NCBI GenBank assembly: GCA_001599675.1
Contig: BCHP01000001.1
Span: 6,561,032 to 6,625,031, forward strand
Length of the DNA: 64,000 bases
Direction: 5' to 3'
Source of the DNA: Basipetospora chlamydospora
Taxonomy: Eukaryota; Ascomycota; Sordariomycetes; Microascales
The notes under the pieces: model-generated
The model's database searches: none
What the model was told of the DNA's origin: nothing
The model's input: only the letters and a program-made list of their open reading frames with translations
Part shown: piece after piece, positions 21,701 through 33,041 of the stretch
Layout: the number at the start of each line of letters is the position of its first letter
How positions within the stretch are numbered: position 1 is the first letter of the stretch
Translations under genes and position numbers: made by a program

Positions 21701-24700
21701 CCAACTGTCGGTATTCAAAAAGAAAGACATCTTTCGTATTGACAGCGACGCGTACCATACCAGGATCGATGGGGAAAAAAAAGGTATCATCTCTAGCTGC
21801 GAAGCGCAAGCTATTGGCTGCGTCTCTTCGGACGCCATCGCCACAGCCTCGTGTAACCGACGGACCCTGGGAGAAGCGCAGGCCAGCTACCGTGTAAGCG
21901 ATCCCGCGCCGACAAGTCACGGTGGAGCTTCCCCACGCACAATAGGCACTCTTGAGCCTTGCATCAGGGGGGGGATGTTCGCTTGGACATGCTCCACATG
22001 CTCATATCCCTTGATGAATAAAGCTCTGCAGTCAACAGTGGATATCTGCGTTGTCAGTCCGAGATCGAAAGCCGCATCATGCCTCAACTCGGCGTGGGGT
22101 AACTGCCAGAGCTGGAGATACCCCACCCACACGGCCCCGGTATGAGTGGGAGGGCCATGGCGTCATGGAATTTGAACCTGAACACGACGGGGTGGGGGGT
22201 CAAACACCACAACCCCAGAACTCGTCAATGGCGACCGAAAGGAGCAAATATTCCCCCCCACGGCGGTGTCCAAGATAGGATTGAGTGGTGGGGGAAAGGT
22301 GAGGTGCTTATCCGGATGATTGGGTGGGTGAACCACACTCTCCCCGAGCTCGTATCTTGGACCCTGAAGACGCAAAAGCGGTAGCTAAAAAGGCACGTTC
22401 CGAGGGCGTCACGGATATAACCCCGGCTTTTAGACCGGGGACGGGTGCCACAGGTTAGGAAGGGGCAAGCCTTCGGGGTGACAACTGCATTCCACCTTGC
22501 AGTCAGTCCTCTTGTATGTGTGGGCAATCCACGGCGTGTGGCAGAAGGATCTCCTCCGGCGACTTGGCATGTCGGGTCGTTCTCGGAATTCGTAGCGGCG
22601 ATGCCACCGTTTGTTGCCCAACGGGCTGCCCTCAATGGGATGAGGACCATAGAGACTGGAGACTTCACAATGGTAAGTAAGCTGCTCAAACGTGAAGAGA
22701 GGACGGGCTGGTCGCTCAGCGAATCAGCATCTCGGCAGAAAGTGGGATTCGGAGGCTTTAGGCCGATCACGACCAACAATCAAGCCGAGCATGACTGCAG
22801 GACAGTCAATGGTGACGGTGATTCGGATACCTTGTGTCTTTTTTTTTTTTTTTTCTCTCGACAAGAGGACAGGAACTGCAGAGATTTCACTTCATGACTT
22901 TGAATCTTGCATTTTAAGCAGCTTGTGGGTGTGGCATGATTGGAATTAGGTAAGCAGAATTTATTATGTAAGATATCTATTGCTGCCTTTTCATCAGATT
23001 AAGGTATTAATTACTGATCAAATCTGTTCCTGGCTTTCAATTCGGATTGCAGAATGCAGAATGCTTCTATACAGCTTCTAGAACACCACGAGACATGACC
23101 CCCCCAGCGAATGGGGCACACATGGTGCATTCCGTTACGGTCCCCCCCCACGCACTTTCGGCGAAGCGAAGCGTATCTCGCGGGGTTTGCCTCGAGAGTC
23201 ATTCTTCCGTCTTTGAACACCATTTCCTGTTTCATACAAACGAGACTTCCGGTTTTTCTTCTTCTACTGTATCTCTTTTCCCCCTTCCCGACGGAAGTCC
23301 GACTCCAAGAGCCAATTCACTCCTTTGGCCCCGGCCGCTTGTTCGTGCTTGGGTCTTCTCTCGGCAGTCGGGTCCAGCGCCCGCTGGAGCCGGTTGCCGG
23401 CGGCGAATTTCGGGACCCTGATAATTTTGTGTCAACAGGGGAGGGACGATCAAAGTGATGTGCAGTGCGGGCACCCTTCTGCCCTTTCCTCTCATGCTCC
23501 CCATCTCCAACTGCCTGCTGTTATTGCCTTGTTACCTACACGTCTTTGGCCGTAATGTTCCGACTTTTTTTTTTTTTCGATTTATTCAGGCGAGGACCAC
23601 GAGTACCAGAACAATATGCGTCTCTCCTCTCCCCGTTTCCGATATTATCAGGGAATCACCATGCACTTCAGATTTCAGGTTTGTTTTTTTCTCGATACCT
23701 CCTCCGTGCTGTCAACCTCGGGTATATTAAGCGTGTGAATGCAAAGAACCTGGTTCGTTCCTCGATCCGCTGTACATAATTCCTCCGTACCCTCGATCCT
23801 ACCTGTGCCCGATGCTGCATTCTCACGGGTGAATACGGGCATTGGCATTGTATGGATAGCGAACGATCTTACCCCCCCTTCTCCTCTCCCCTGTTCGGGG
23901 CCGCTCTACGAAGCGATACGGAGACAAGATCACACCCTCCTGGCAACGCCGCATCCACACCCCTCCCCCTCTTTTTCCCCTTTCGCAACTTTTCAGGCTG
24001 GAGTCTCGCAATGTCTTGGCGCTAAGAGAAAAAAAAAAGAAAAAAAGAGGAGTCGGTCCCTCTTTTTCTTCCTTCGTTAGACGACGGGCCGATCACAAAA
24101 CATCAGATTAGCCGCGTCAAACCTCCCCTGCGAACCAGAAAACGGGGCGGGCCCATGTCTCAAACCAGTTCGCAAGGGCTCCTCGCTCGCTCGAGCCTCT
24201 CCTCTCCGGTTATGTTAAAAGGATGGGGGAAAATTACGAGGCTAAGAACAGGGCCAGTGTTGTTCCATCTGGGTTAAAGTGGATCGGAGATTGGTCTCGG
24301 TGAAAGGGGGAAAGGGAGGAGCCCCCCGACCCATTGCCCCAACGAGGTTAACTCGCCTTCAGCCACGGAGCCCAAGCAGAGTCGCAGTTTCTCTTGGGGA
24401 GTGAAATGGCGTCAGTGCCTGTTCTCCCAATGGGGTTCCCGTTTTCCGCCAGCCCTTACTGTACGATTGTATTATTATACCCATCCCCCCGTCCGGGCAG
24501 GCTGTGCACCCCCCCTCCCTCTTCCTCCCCTCCCACACATGGTTGATCACCTGGGGACGCCGATAGGGCGGGCGACCGCGGGGGTTGCAGCAACTGGAAA
24601 GTCAGGGATTCTCGGCTCGGCGCGGAGTTTGGGAAACGGGGGGCATGGGTAATGGCTTTTGCCTGTCGCCTGGTTGGTACGCTTCCGAAGCGGTCTTCCA

Positions 24701-26896
24701 GCAGGACAAAAAGAAAGAAAAAAGTTGGGAAGAAGCATCAAACTTGACCGCCGGCAGAGGGAGAGTGAGTGCTGACTGCTGAGCGAGCGCCGAGAGACAA
24801 GAAAGCTGGGGTTTGGCGTGATCGTCTACGTAATGATTTGAGATGTCAGAAAAAAATGAATATCTTTGATCCATTGACATCGGAGGGCTGCCTATACTAC
24901 GCGCACACTCACTGAGTGTTACTCGCTGGGACCTTGGAGGGATTGATGGCCTCCTTCGTGGGACCTGCCTGGTGCTATGCTGCTACTAGTCACATAACTA
25001 CTCCGCTCTGTAGCTCGTGTTGTCCTCTTCCGGGTCTGGAGCGGCTATCTGTTTTACCATGAAGAGGAGGTCATTAGCTCATAGATTCAATACCCACTCT
25101 TTACACCGAGGGCCCCTTTCGTAGATGACTCGATTCGTAAGAGATTGAGAGCCACCGCCTCCTCCCTCCTCTGGCGTGCTCAACTGGTGGCCCTCTTGCT
25201 GTGTCCAGGATGTACGCCCCCGGCGGTAAGTTCTCGGCACCGATCGACCCATGGCCGGGGCAAATGCACGTTCATCCTTCTCAAGCAGGCTCAGGTAATT
25301 GGCGAGCATTCTTGTGGTGTGGCGGCTCTGCCAAATGCATCGAGATGTCCCCAACACATATTCCTGCATGTATGGCTTCGGATGATCACCGCCCTCCGTC
25401 CTCTTTCGGGGCTGGGGAGGGGGAAAAAGACGGGAGGTGTGTGCAGCCCATCAAATCGAACCCGTCCAACCCCTTCAGGCACAGCCGGCTGCGCCGGCAT
25501 GGAATGGGGTAACTATTTTTTTTTTTCTCTTTTCTGCGCGTGCTGGCTGCGTCAGTGACAAAGCACCCTGCGGCGCCCCCTCTAGGCGAGAGAAAGTGGA
25601 GGTGAAGGAAAGAATAAGATGAAAATAAAATGTTTTTTTTTTCTTTTTCCTTCTGCAAGAACAGCGCACAACGAGCCTGGACTGGTTGAGGAGAGGGAGG
25701 AGGGGGTGGTTCAGAACACATCAATCGCCCCATGTCTCGAAGCATCTGCAGTCTCGGTCACCAGTACGGCCTTTCTTTTTTTCCTTTCTATAAGGTGGCG
25801 CTTCGAGAACTGACCGTGGAAGCCACGGACACAGGGCCAACGGTACCCCCCCATTTTCACCCCCGATGTGTGTGTGCGCCTCGCAGCCACCATGATAGAT
25901 GATCTTCCGCACTTGGCAATCGGTGGGTGTGGTGTGGTGTCCAGCTGCCTGTTTTGGGCCAGGGGAGATTTCGCATCGCTTGACGCTTGGGGTTCAGTTC
26001 CGCACTCGCGGGGGGTGTGATCAGAAGGGATTGCCCGGGAAGTTCGGGGACTCGCTATCCCCCCGTAATACTCGTACATGCCCCGTCGACACATTGACTA
26101 GCTCCCACATTGAAGCTTCAACTTCGCTGTAAGCCCATTTGGGCTGCAATTTTGGCATATTACTTCAATGGTACGGAGTCCTCGTTCTCCGTACAGAGCC
26201 CGAGTTCTTGGCGGGTGGTTTTCCTCTTAACCGGGAGAGGAGCGTGTAGCATGAAGCACCATGGGGAAGCGAAGGATAGGGCACGAGGCCAACCTCCATC
26301 CGTCTAGTAACCTCGTTCAAGTTCCCCTCTCAGCCATGGTACATACATCCGCGGGTATCAATTCCCCGTACTGAAAGAGGCGGGGGTTCGAACTCGACGT
26401 CGGCTCTGATCACCAAGCTTGACCGAGCCACAGGGCCGCAGGGTTGCAGGCTGGGGGCGTGTGGGATGAAGGAACAGATTGCACCGAATACGGAGCTGAC
26501 TGCTGCCGGGCCTGGCCAGGCCACTCCCTACTCCGTATACAGAATCCTCGTGTGCCCGCCCGCACTTGGAATTATTCACAGGGGCGTCTCCCCTCTCAAG
26601 GCATCAATTCCCCAAAAGAACTATTGACCGAGATCACCAGGGGAAGTCTTCGTATTCGCAGGAGAGCATTTCAAGCAAGGCACATAAACGGTTGGATAAG
26701 ATTGACCATGTCTCGTAGCGCGAAAGCCAAGGCGCGCGGCGTCCTCATGGGAGCTTGTACGTTTTCTACGGGTACGAGTTGGATATTGCTCTGTAAGACG
26801 GAAACTCGAGTTCCTCCTCCTCCTCTTTCATCATCGGATGAGACCTACGGAACAGATGGACCCTCTTCGGAAACATGAAGCTATTAGAGCCAGGTT

Positions 26897-26911
26897 CCCC
26901 CCCCCCCCCCC
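26897..26911. repeat. C15 homopolymer
   Basis: A run of fifteen C lies in the gene desert with no associated gene. It is similar to the C14 run at 46387-46400 and to the G runs inside two introns (9643-9658 and 60792-60804). Confidence 0.85.
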
Positions 26912-28338
26912 AAAAGGCCAATGGGCACTATTTCGTTAGCTGCGGAGCGCCATTGGTACCCTTTTCCTGCACTCTCCTCGTAGATTCTGGGGAAAAACAG
27001 AGGCGAAATTAGAGATTCTCGTACGAGAGCTGAGGTGCTGGAGCCTACATGTACATCACCCATCGTTGGCCAGATCCAATGACGAAAACGAAGCAGTTCC
27101 AGCGGTGCCGACTCTTGCCAAGACCCCATGAGCGTTCGTCTATGTACTCGTATGCATCTGTTAGAAGATAAACGTAATTCGGCTCTGGAGGGATGTTGTT
27201 GTTGATGATGCCGCGGATATCAGAGGGCAATCTCAATACGGCTCGATTAGTTGGCTGGACATAGCCGGCTGGCGTAGTGTTGCGATCCGCTCACCCATGG
27301 GCATTGAAGGGTGCGGCGGCTCCTTCCTATTATACATCAATGCATCCCCAGTATCAGAGGTTTAGCACGGCTCTCCAGGAAAACGACGTTATGATTGTTA
27401 GGTATTGCTTATAGTAACGTGATCGATCAGCGGAAGTACGGAGTACCAACTACATACTGCTTCGGCGAGTTCCATTTAGCGATTCTGGGAGATGGCGTGG
27501 AAGCTGCGTGCGGCCTTGATTTGCGCCGTGGATCCCATCCCATCCTGAGCTGGCGTCGAGTGTTCTTGCTGTTGGTTATTAGTGAATCGTGAATCACGGA
27601 GTGGACTACTCACACTATGCCCGTACTCGTACAGCAAATCAAATCATATGGATTCGCATACGTACACATACAGGAACACGTACAATCAATGGATGAGAGT
27701 TTTGCCCGGGGGCAAAGTGTGAACTGCCTACGGCTTCGTTGGATGATTTGAAGCGTCTGGTGAGTGCCAATTCTTCCAATCTGGCTGTTATATCCGTACC
27801 CGCCGCTACCCCCACTCGAGGCCCTGTGGGAGAGACCTAGGGGCGCAGTGTATGGAGCGCGAGTGCGAATATGTACATACCTAGCCTAGCCCACACTGCG
27901 GGATCATGATTTCTTGCCTAGGGCAGACAGTAATTGCCATTTCAGACGGTGGCATCCGCTCACCCTATGGGGGTATGGGCGACCCATCCGTGGAGCCGCT
28001 CCTTTCATGTTAGTCTTCGTGTCATGTTGGGGCCAAGCCAAGCTTCACCCTTACTGGGAATTTAGGAAGGCACCAAGTTATTTTGGCACCAGCAAGGGTG
28101 GAGCTGGGTGACTGACCGGCCCTCGAGAGCCCAGTGTAGTGTTGTTCCGTACGCAACAACTCACACACACCCACTTGCTCCCACCCACCAACTGTGTTGT
28201 TACCACCCACACCCACACCCACACACCTACTATACGAAGTACACAGTACACAGTACTACTCTAGTAGCCTTAAACCTCAATAAAAGGGAGGGCATTCCCG
28301 CGACCTTCCATCGGCTTTCCTTCGGTCTCGATAATTTC

Positions 28339-28362
28339 AACTCGAACTCGAACTCGAACTCG
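28339..28362. repeat. AACTCG x4 tandem repeat
   Basis: Four perfect copies of AACTCG lie upstream of the copper-fist gene. Just before them, about 28200-28230, are CCCACA-type repeats. Both belong to the low-complexity region that may be promoter or leader. Confidence 0.8.
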
Positions 28363-29388
28363 ACCTTGCGACGTTGTCTTTCTTAGAGGACCGGCCATTT
28401 TCCATTCTTCCTGAAGCTTCAACCAAGTTGACTCAACTCTCTTCTTGACTGCTACTTCACTCTACAAGTGCCAGCCCATCGACCGCCGACCGACGTCACC
28501 ACCAGCGACGCAACAACATAGTTGACCTTGACAATATCAACACAAGGCGCCAGCAAGCTATCAGCCATCTTAGCATTCCATCTCAACCTCGTCAAACACC
28601 CGCAGCACAAAGAGCATAGCCTCCAAAGCCTCGACTCACCCACAACACATACAATACACACACTGGTGCACTTGACGCCCGCGCATATACCGACACCCAC
28701 ACCCGCACCCACACTCACACCGGCGAGGCACCGACTGGTAACCCCCACCCCGGTTGCAAACACCAGACCATCACAAGTCTTGGGAGTTCTGCAATCTTGT
28801 GTGTGTTGGCTTCGAAACAATTGCGACACAGAGCCCAGTGCGCAAAGCTGGGCATTGCTCAATCTTGTTCGATTTCGTCCCGGATTATTGGAAACTCGTC
28901 GCCCCGGTGAAACCTGTCCGACAACGGAGCACGCTCTAGCGACCCTCAAACTCGGCACGCGCGCTCTGTGACGAAACCGCTACGAGCCATTGAGCAAGGA
29001 TCCCACGACCCGCGACCCGCGACCAACGACCCAGCGCGGACAACAGTTTCGCAATTCGACCCGGCCGGATCAATTCAGTCCAACCAACTGGCAGTCAGTC
29101 ACTGACACACTGACCTCCGACCTGACCTGCGGAGTACCTCTTTTGCCGCCCTTTCGATAACCCCCCATTCCCCCAATTTCCGCGCGACCGGCATACGACC
29201 CCACGCTTGCCCACGCCCGCTGCAGCGCACACGCCCACGTCGAGGAACCCTGAACATATAAGCATTAAGACATCATAGTCTTGCCCGTTTGAGAAGCTGG
29301 CGTGGAGATCACGGGCAGCTGCGATCATAGCTTCCTCTCTTCTCTCTCCCCTCCCTTATCACGCATAGTCCGCGACTATCAACAACCG

Positions 29389-29409
29389 ATGCCCGGCATG
29401 CGGCTTTGA
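29389..29409 (+). promoter_or_regulatory. Candidate upstream ORF 1 in the copper-fist leader
   Basis: A six-codon ATG-to-TGA frame with a second internal ATG lies about 280 bases before the copper-fist start. It matters only if transcription starts upstream of it, which cannot be seen. Short uORFs like this can restrain translation of regulator mRNAs. Confidence 0.3.
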
Positions 29410-29558
29410 CCACCAGTCCTCGACAACCCGTCCCGTCACTCCCTTTAACTCTTCGCTCCGAACCCTAGTTCACCAACCCCGCAACCTTGCTGGAAGAAGC
29501 CCAGGTTTAGCTATTCGTCCGTCTGGAACCGAGACCCGCCAAACAGATATCATCCTGT

Positions 29559-29612
29559 ATGGTACTCAGGGATTTTCCGTGTGAACCACAGTCTCTCTGT
29601 CAAGCTCGTTGA
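29559..29612 (+). promoter_or_regulatory. Candidate upstream ORF 2 in the copper-fist leader
   Basis: A 17-codon frame starting at ATG 29559 and ending in TGA at 29610-29612 lies 53 bases before the main start codon. It does not overlap the coding sequence, so reinitiation would be possible. Its role depends on the unseen transcription start. Confidence 0.3.
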
Positions 29613-29665
29613 GACACATCCACCGTTTTTTCAGTGTCAGTCAAGATACTTCGTCTTCCGACAAG

Positions 29666-31113
29666 ATGCTCATCAACGGCGAGAAGTGGGCTTGCGAGGC
29701 CTGCGTCAGAGGTCATCGGGTGAGCAACTGTCAGCATACGGGTAAGTAATTCCAAGACTCAGGGCCGAATGAATCAGCCAGGCCGGGGCCGTCGGGGCCA
29801 ATTATGAGACCAATGATCCCTTTTCTCAGCCACGCACGCCCGCGCACGCGAATGCGCTGTGGACGAGCAATAGTAAGCTGACAGCTGTTCTCTCTCTTCC
29901 TGCCGTAGATCGTCCCCTTCAGCACATCAACAAGAAGGGGCGCCCGGTATCCCAGTGCTCGCATTGCAGGTCATCGCGAAAAAGCCGCGCTGCTCACGTC
30001 AAATGCGACTGTGGAAGCAAGCCCAGTAAATGCGTGCACCTTCAGCCGACTCTGGCTGGTCACACTGGTGAGTACATGTCACGGCTGGCGGCGCACCTCC
30101 ACCCCGGGGCTTCCGTTGGGATCAATGCTCACCAGATGCCGCACGCAGACACCTGCTGCTGCAATCATGGAGGCGTGTGTACCTGCTGCAACAAGAAATC
30201 ATCCTTGTCAAAGATGACGACACCCGACAGCCTGCAAACAGAACAGGCTGTCGCCGCTCTTGGTCGCTCCAAGTCCGCAACATCCCGAGCTACTCGCACA
30301 ACCAGCCTCAACTCGCCACCACGCGCTGGTGTCAGCAAGCCTGTGCAACTCAGCAAATCCGGTTTGCGAGGCAAGGTGTCGTCGGTGCCCATCGCACGCG
30401 CAAGCTCGATGGGCGCTAGGAGGAAATCAGGTGGCGCTTTGCGTAACATTGCCACGGATTTCCAGCCCGCCAGCTCCGGCGACACCACCCCCGAAAACGG
30501 AATCTCGGAGAGCGGTTCGCCTCCCCGGTCCGATTACAGGACCATGACTCTGCAGCCCCAGTCGCAGCCCCAGCACCCTGCGCCACTCGACATGTCGAGA
30601 ATCCCAGGCCATCCGGCCTACGCATCCAGCAACACGGGATTCGACCTCTTCGCTCTTGGGGGATTCGGCGAGGCCGAAGAGCCTATACACAGTGCCGGCA
30701 TCTGCACGCCTTCCACCCTCTGGGGCAACAGCGACATATATACGAGGCCCGGTTACGAGTATTATAACAATCCCCTCGGTGCTCCTTTCGACTTTGGCAT
30801 GGGGCCGTCGGATCATTTCTCCGAGCCGTCGCGTGGCCAGTCGCCCGACCTGCTCTTCCAACAGTTCCCCGATCAACCTCCCACCCTAGCACCTACGGGG
30901 TCGTGCGGAGTGTCAGAGACGGACGACCACTACTCGCCCGGGTCCTTCAACGACAACAGCGTCGCCCCACACACCGAGATCTTCGACGACGCCTCTCAGT
31001 TCTACACCTTTGACGAAGAGCTCCGGGCTATGCACTACGACGACAACAACAGCCACCATCCTGGGGACAAGCACCGTGCCGATCTTGGCTACTGGGCCGG
31101 TACTGAGCCATGA
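29666..31113 (+). CDS. Copper-fist transcription factor (GRISEA/Cuf1/Mac1 type)
   Basis: Copper-fist regulators bind DNA and sense copper, turning on copper uptake or detoxification genes in the nucleus. Exons are 29666-29741, 29909-30067 and 30149-31113, giving 399 residues. The N-terminus carries the family signature: zinc ligands Cys10, Cys13, Cys22 and His24 (EKWACEACVRGHRVSNCQH), then LQHINKKGRP, the minor-groove KGRP hook. The Cys-rich DTCCCNHGGVCTCC that follows exon 2 resembles the copper-binding part of the domain. The remaining 300 residues are Ser/Pro-rich and probably disordered. The first 45 residues read very like Podospora GRISEA, a regulator of copper uptake and lifespan, so a nutritional role is likelier than a metallothionein activator. 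Intron 2 is 81 bases, without a stop and a multiple of three, so retained transcripts would still encode protein. Confidence 0.93.
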
Positions 31114-31583
31114 GTCGAGCTCTCTCGAGCAGTATTATTGACTGCTGTTTTCCATACTATCTCTCCCCCCCACCCCCCTTTTTGTTTGCTTGATGAGTGA
31201 ACTACTTTTGATTGTTATCTGTTTCATACCCGGTTTTGAGAAGGTCCAGGGACAAGCGTGGAGTTGCATTTCTTCGAAGAAAGAAAAAAAAAATCGTGTT
31301 GACATGAGTTCGGAGTAAAGAGAAAATATCATTTCATGCTGGTACGGGCGGGAGGGAAGGCAATCGCTTGTGTCCAAATGGGAGCTTGGGCGGTTTGTTT
31401 TGGTTTCTCTTTTTGTTTCCTGGCATTTACCAAGGAGCCTTTGTTGACCCCATCCCCATTCTATCGCCTTTGCTTTTTATCCACATACCTCGGCCAGTCT
31501 CTCTGAGGGATGAAGAGGGAAAAAGAAAAATAAAAAAGGTGTTCGCATCATGAGAAGAGGGCCGCCAAAAAAGTTATATATCC

Positions 31584-31621
<38 letters not shown>

Positions 31622-32211
31622 CTCAGCCCTCTATTTTGAAAGCCAGTTCACTGAGAGTGTGCCACGAGCTGGCCATCTCGGTTCCTGCGATTGTTGGAGG
31701 AGGAAGGGGAGGTTGATAGATAGAGCCTGGGCAGGTTCCGCTTTTCTTGGCCTTCTTTGCGATTTTAAGGGGAAAAAAGGTGGCTCGGTCGGCAAGCTGT
31801 CTTGGTATGGGGGACCTGGGCTTGTCTTTTGTTTCTCAATGTCTTGGGGGAATGGGTATTATCGGAACAGTGATACGGTGGGATGGCTGGCTTTGTTTTC
31901 CATTGTATGCATGTATACAGTTATATACACATCTGCACATCTGGTTTTTGTTCATCTGGAACGGGACATTGGCAGTTTGGCGAAGTACGGATAGAGAGGG
32001 ATGAATTGAACAGAATCCTCGATTTATTTATTTTCTGCAGTTATCAATGACATACATACATGTAGGTAGAATTCATGATTTTCTACGACCTTTTTTTTTC
32101 AAAGATAATAGAATAGAGAAGGAATAGGATGTTCCGTTGCTCGGTCGGTGGCGGGTTGCTGAAGGCTTTACGTGATGAGAATGGAAGCGTGCACTTCACC
32201 AATCACTAACA
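31114..32211. other. Spacer with long T tract
   Basis: This follows the copper-fist gene and likely includes its 3' untranslated region. It is AT-rich with many T runs, the longest at 31587-31621. No gene is supported. Confidence 0.6.
31587..31621. repeat. T35 homopolymer
   Basis: An unbroken run of thirty-five T lies about 475 bases after the copper-fist stop codon. It could be a retroposed poly(A) tail read on the other strand, but no element body or target-site duplication was found beside it. Confidence 0.85.
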
Positions 32212-32283
32212 AGCATTGTAGCTCAGGGGTAGAGCACTGGGCTCATAACCCAGGGGACCTAGGATCGAAACCTAGCAATGCTA
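32212..32283 (+). tRNA. Initiator tRNA-Met (CAT)
   Basis: The 72-base cloverleaf folds fully. The acceptor stem AGCATTG pairs with CAATGCT with no mismatch and is followed by discriminator A. The D stem is GCTC/GAGC, the anticodon stem CTGGG/CCCAG and the T stem CTAGG/CCTAG. The anticodon loop is CTCATAA. Features specific to eukaryotic initiators are present: the A1:U72 first pair, three G:C pairs at the base of the anticodon stem (GGG...CCC), and the T loop ATCGAAA in place of TTCGAAA. No intron and no encoded CCA are present. A short T run follows (TTTT near 32293), suitable as an RNA polymerase III stop. The product starts translation with eIF2. Confidence 0.95.
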
Positions 32284-33041
32284 ATAATTCTTCTTTTCTT
32301 TTTGCTCCTCTCAGTCTTGAACAACGCTCACCCTCGACCCCTTTACCACACACACCCTTTCTCTTCTTTATCTTTTCTTTTCTAGACATCTTTTTTGCTC
32401 CCCCCCTACTTCAGTCAAAGCACATTTATTTGCTCACTTTCATTCCAAATGTCAGCAGGTCCTTGAGTAGGGATGTCAATATGTATGAAATACACAGAGC
32501 TTTGAAGAATTCCAGTTGGTTTATTTTTGATATATCTTCTTGTGAACATCTCCTGCCCCTTGCCAGTGAATGAGAATGCTTCGAGATGCTAACCCGGTTT
32601 GTCCGCTGGGCAGACTAAATACAAAGGAAAAAGGGTATTCCGCTTCAGAACAAAAAGAAAGAAAGGAAAAATAAGAAGAAAAAGTGGAAACGGAGAATAA
32701 AAAAAAAGAAACCTTTCAACAAAGAGCACACTCATAATGATAAGATGATGTGGCAATGAATGTACCATCAGAAAAGGGAAAGGAACACTATGGATAGAAG
32801 AATGGCTTTCGAGAGCAGCGCGAAAGTGTGGGAGAGAAAGGGATGATGCGATGCGATGCCATACTGAGGCCGGATGCCAAGTTAGAAGGAGAGAAGAGAA
32901 GGCACGACTGTAAGGGCCGGCCCCCTAAATGACTCTTTGGAGGACTCCGCCATGAATCGGCGATACACGAGGACAGTCTGAAAGAGAAGAAAATGACGGG
33001 GCTACAGCAGGCCCCATACACAAACCCCAAGTTTCCATCCC
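32284..33041. other. Spacer after the initiator tRNA
   Basis: AT-rich DNA with A/G-rich runs around 32650-32720. It probably includes the 3' untranslated region of the minus-strand zinc-cluster gene. Nothing else is supported. Confidence 0.55.

Larger units (their letters stand above)
17502..29665. other. Gene desert of about 12 kb
   Basis: No reading frame between the ABCA stop and the copper-fist start has a recognisable domain, and none can be extended by plausible splicing. Both strands carry only short frames rich in low-complexity residues. Contents include poly-pyrimidine and poly-purine tracts, a G17-N9-C19 hairpin (18683-18727), a C15 run (26897-26911), scattered TACGGAGTA words (20540, 26172, 26529, 27437) and AACTCG and CCCACA microsatellites near 28.2-28.4 kb. 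The last kilobase or so is CT-rich and probably the leader of the copper-fist gene. Absence of a gene is a judgement from reading; a rapidly evolving or non-coding transcript could be missed. Confidence 0.55.

Noticed and set aside
21411..21920. Minus-strand frame of about 170 codons in the gene desert
   Set aside because: No recognisable domain, no splice partners, and codon use unlike the GC-rich genes of the window.
17502..29665. Transposon or RIP-degraded relic filling the gene desert
   Set aside because: No terminal repeats, transposase or reverse transcriptase motifs were seen, and the base composition is not strongly AT-skewed.
31587..31621. Poly(T) tract as the tail of a retroposed element
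   Set aside because: No element body, reverse transcriptase remnant or target-site duplication is visible beside it.
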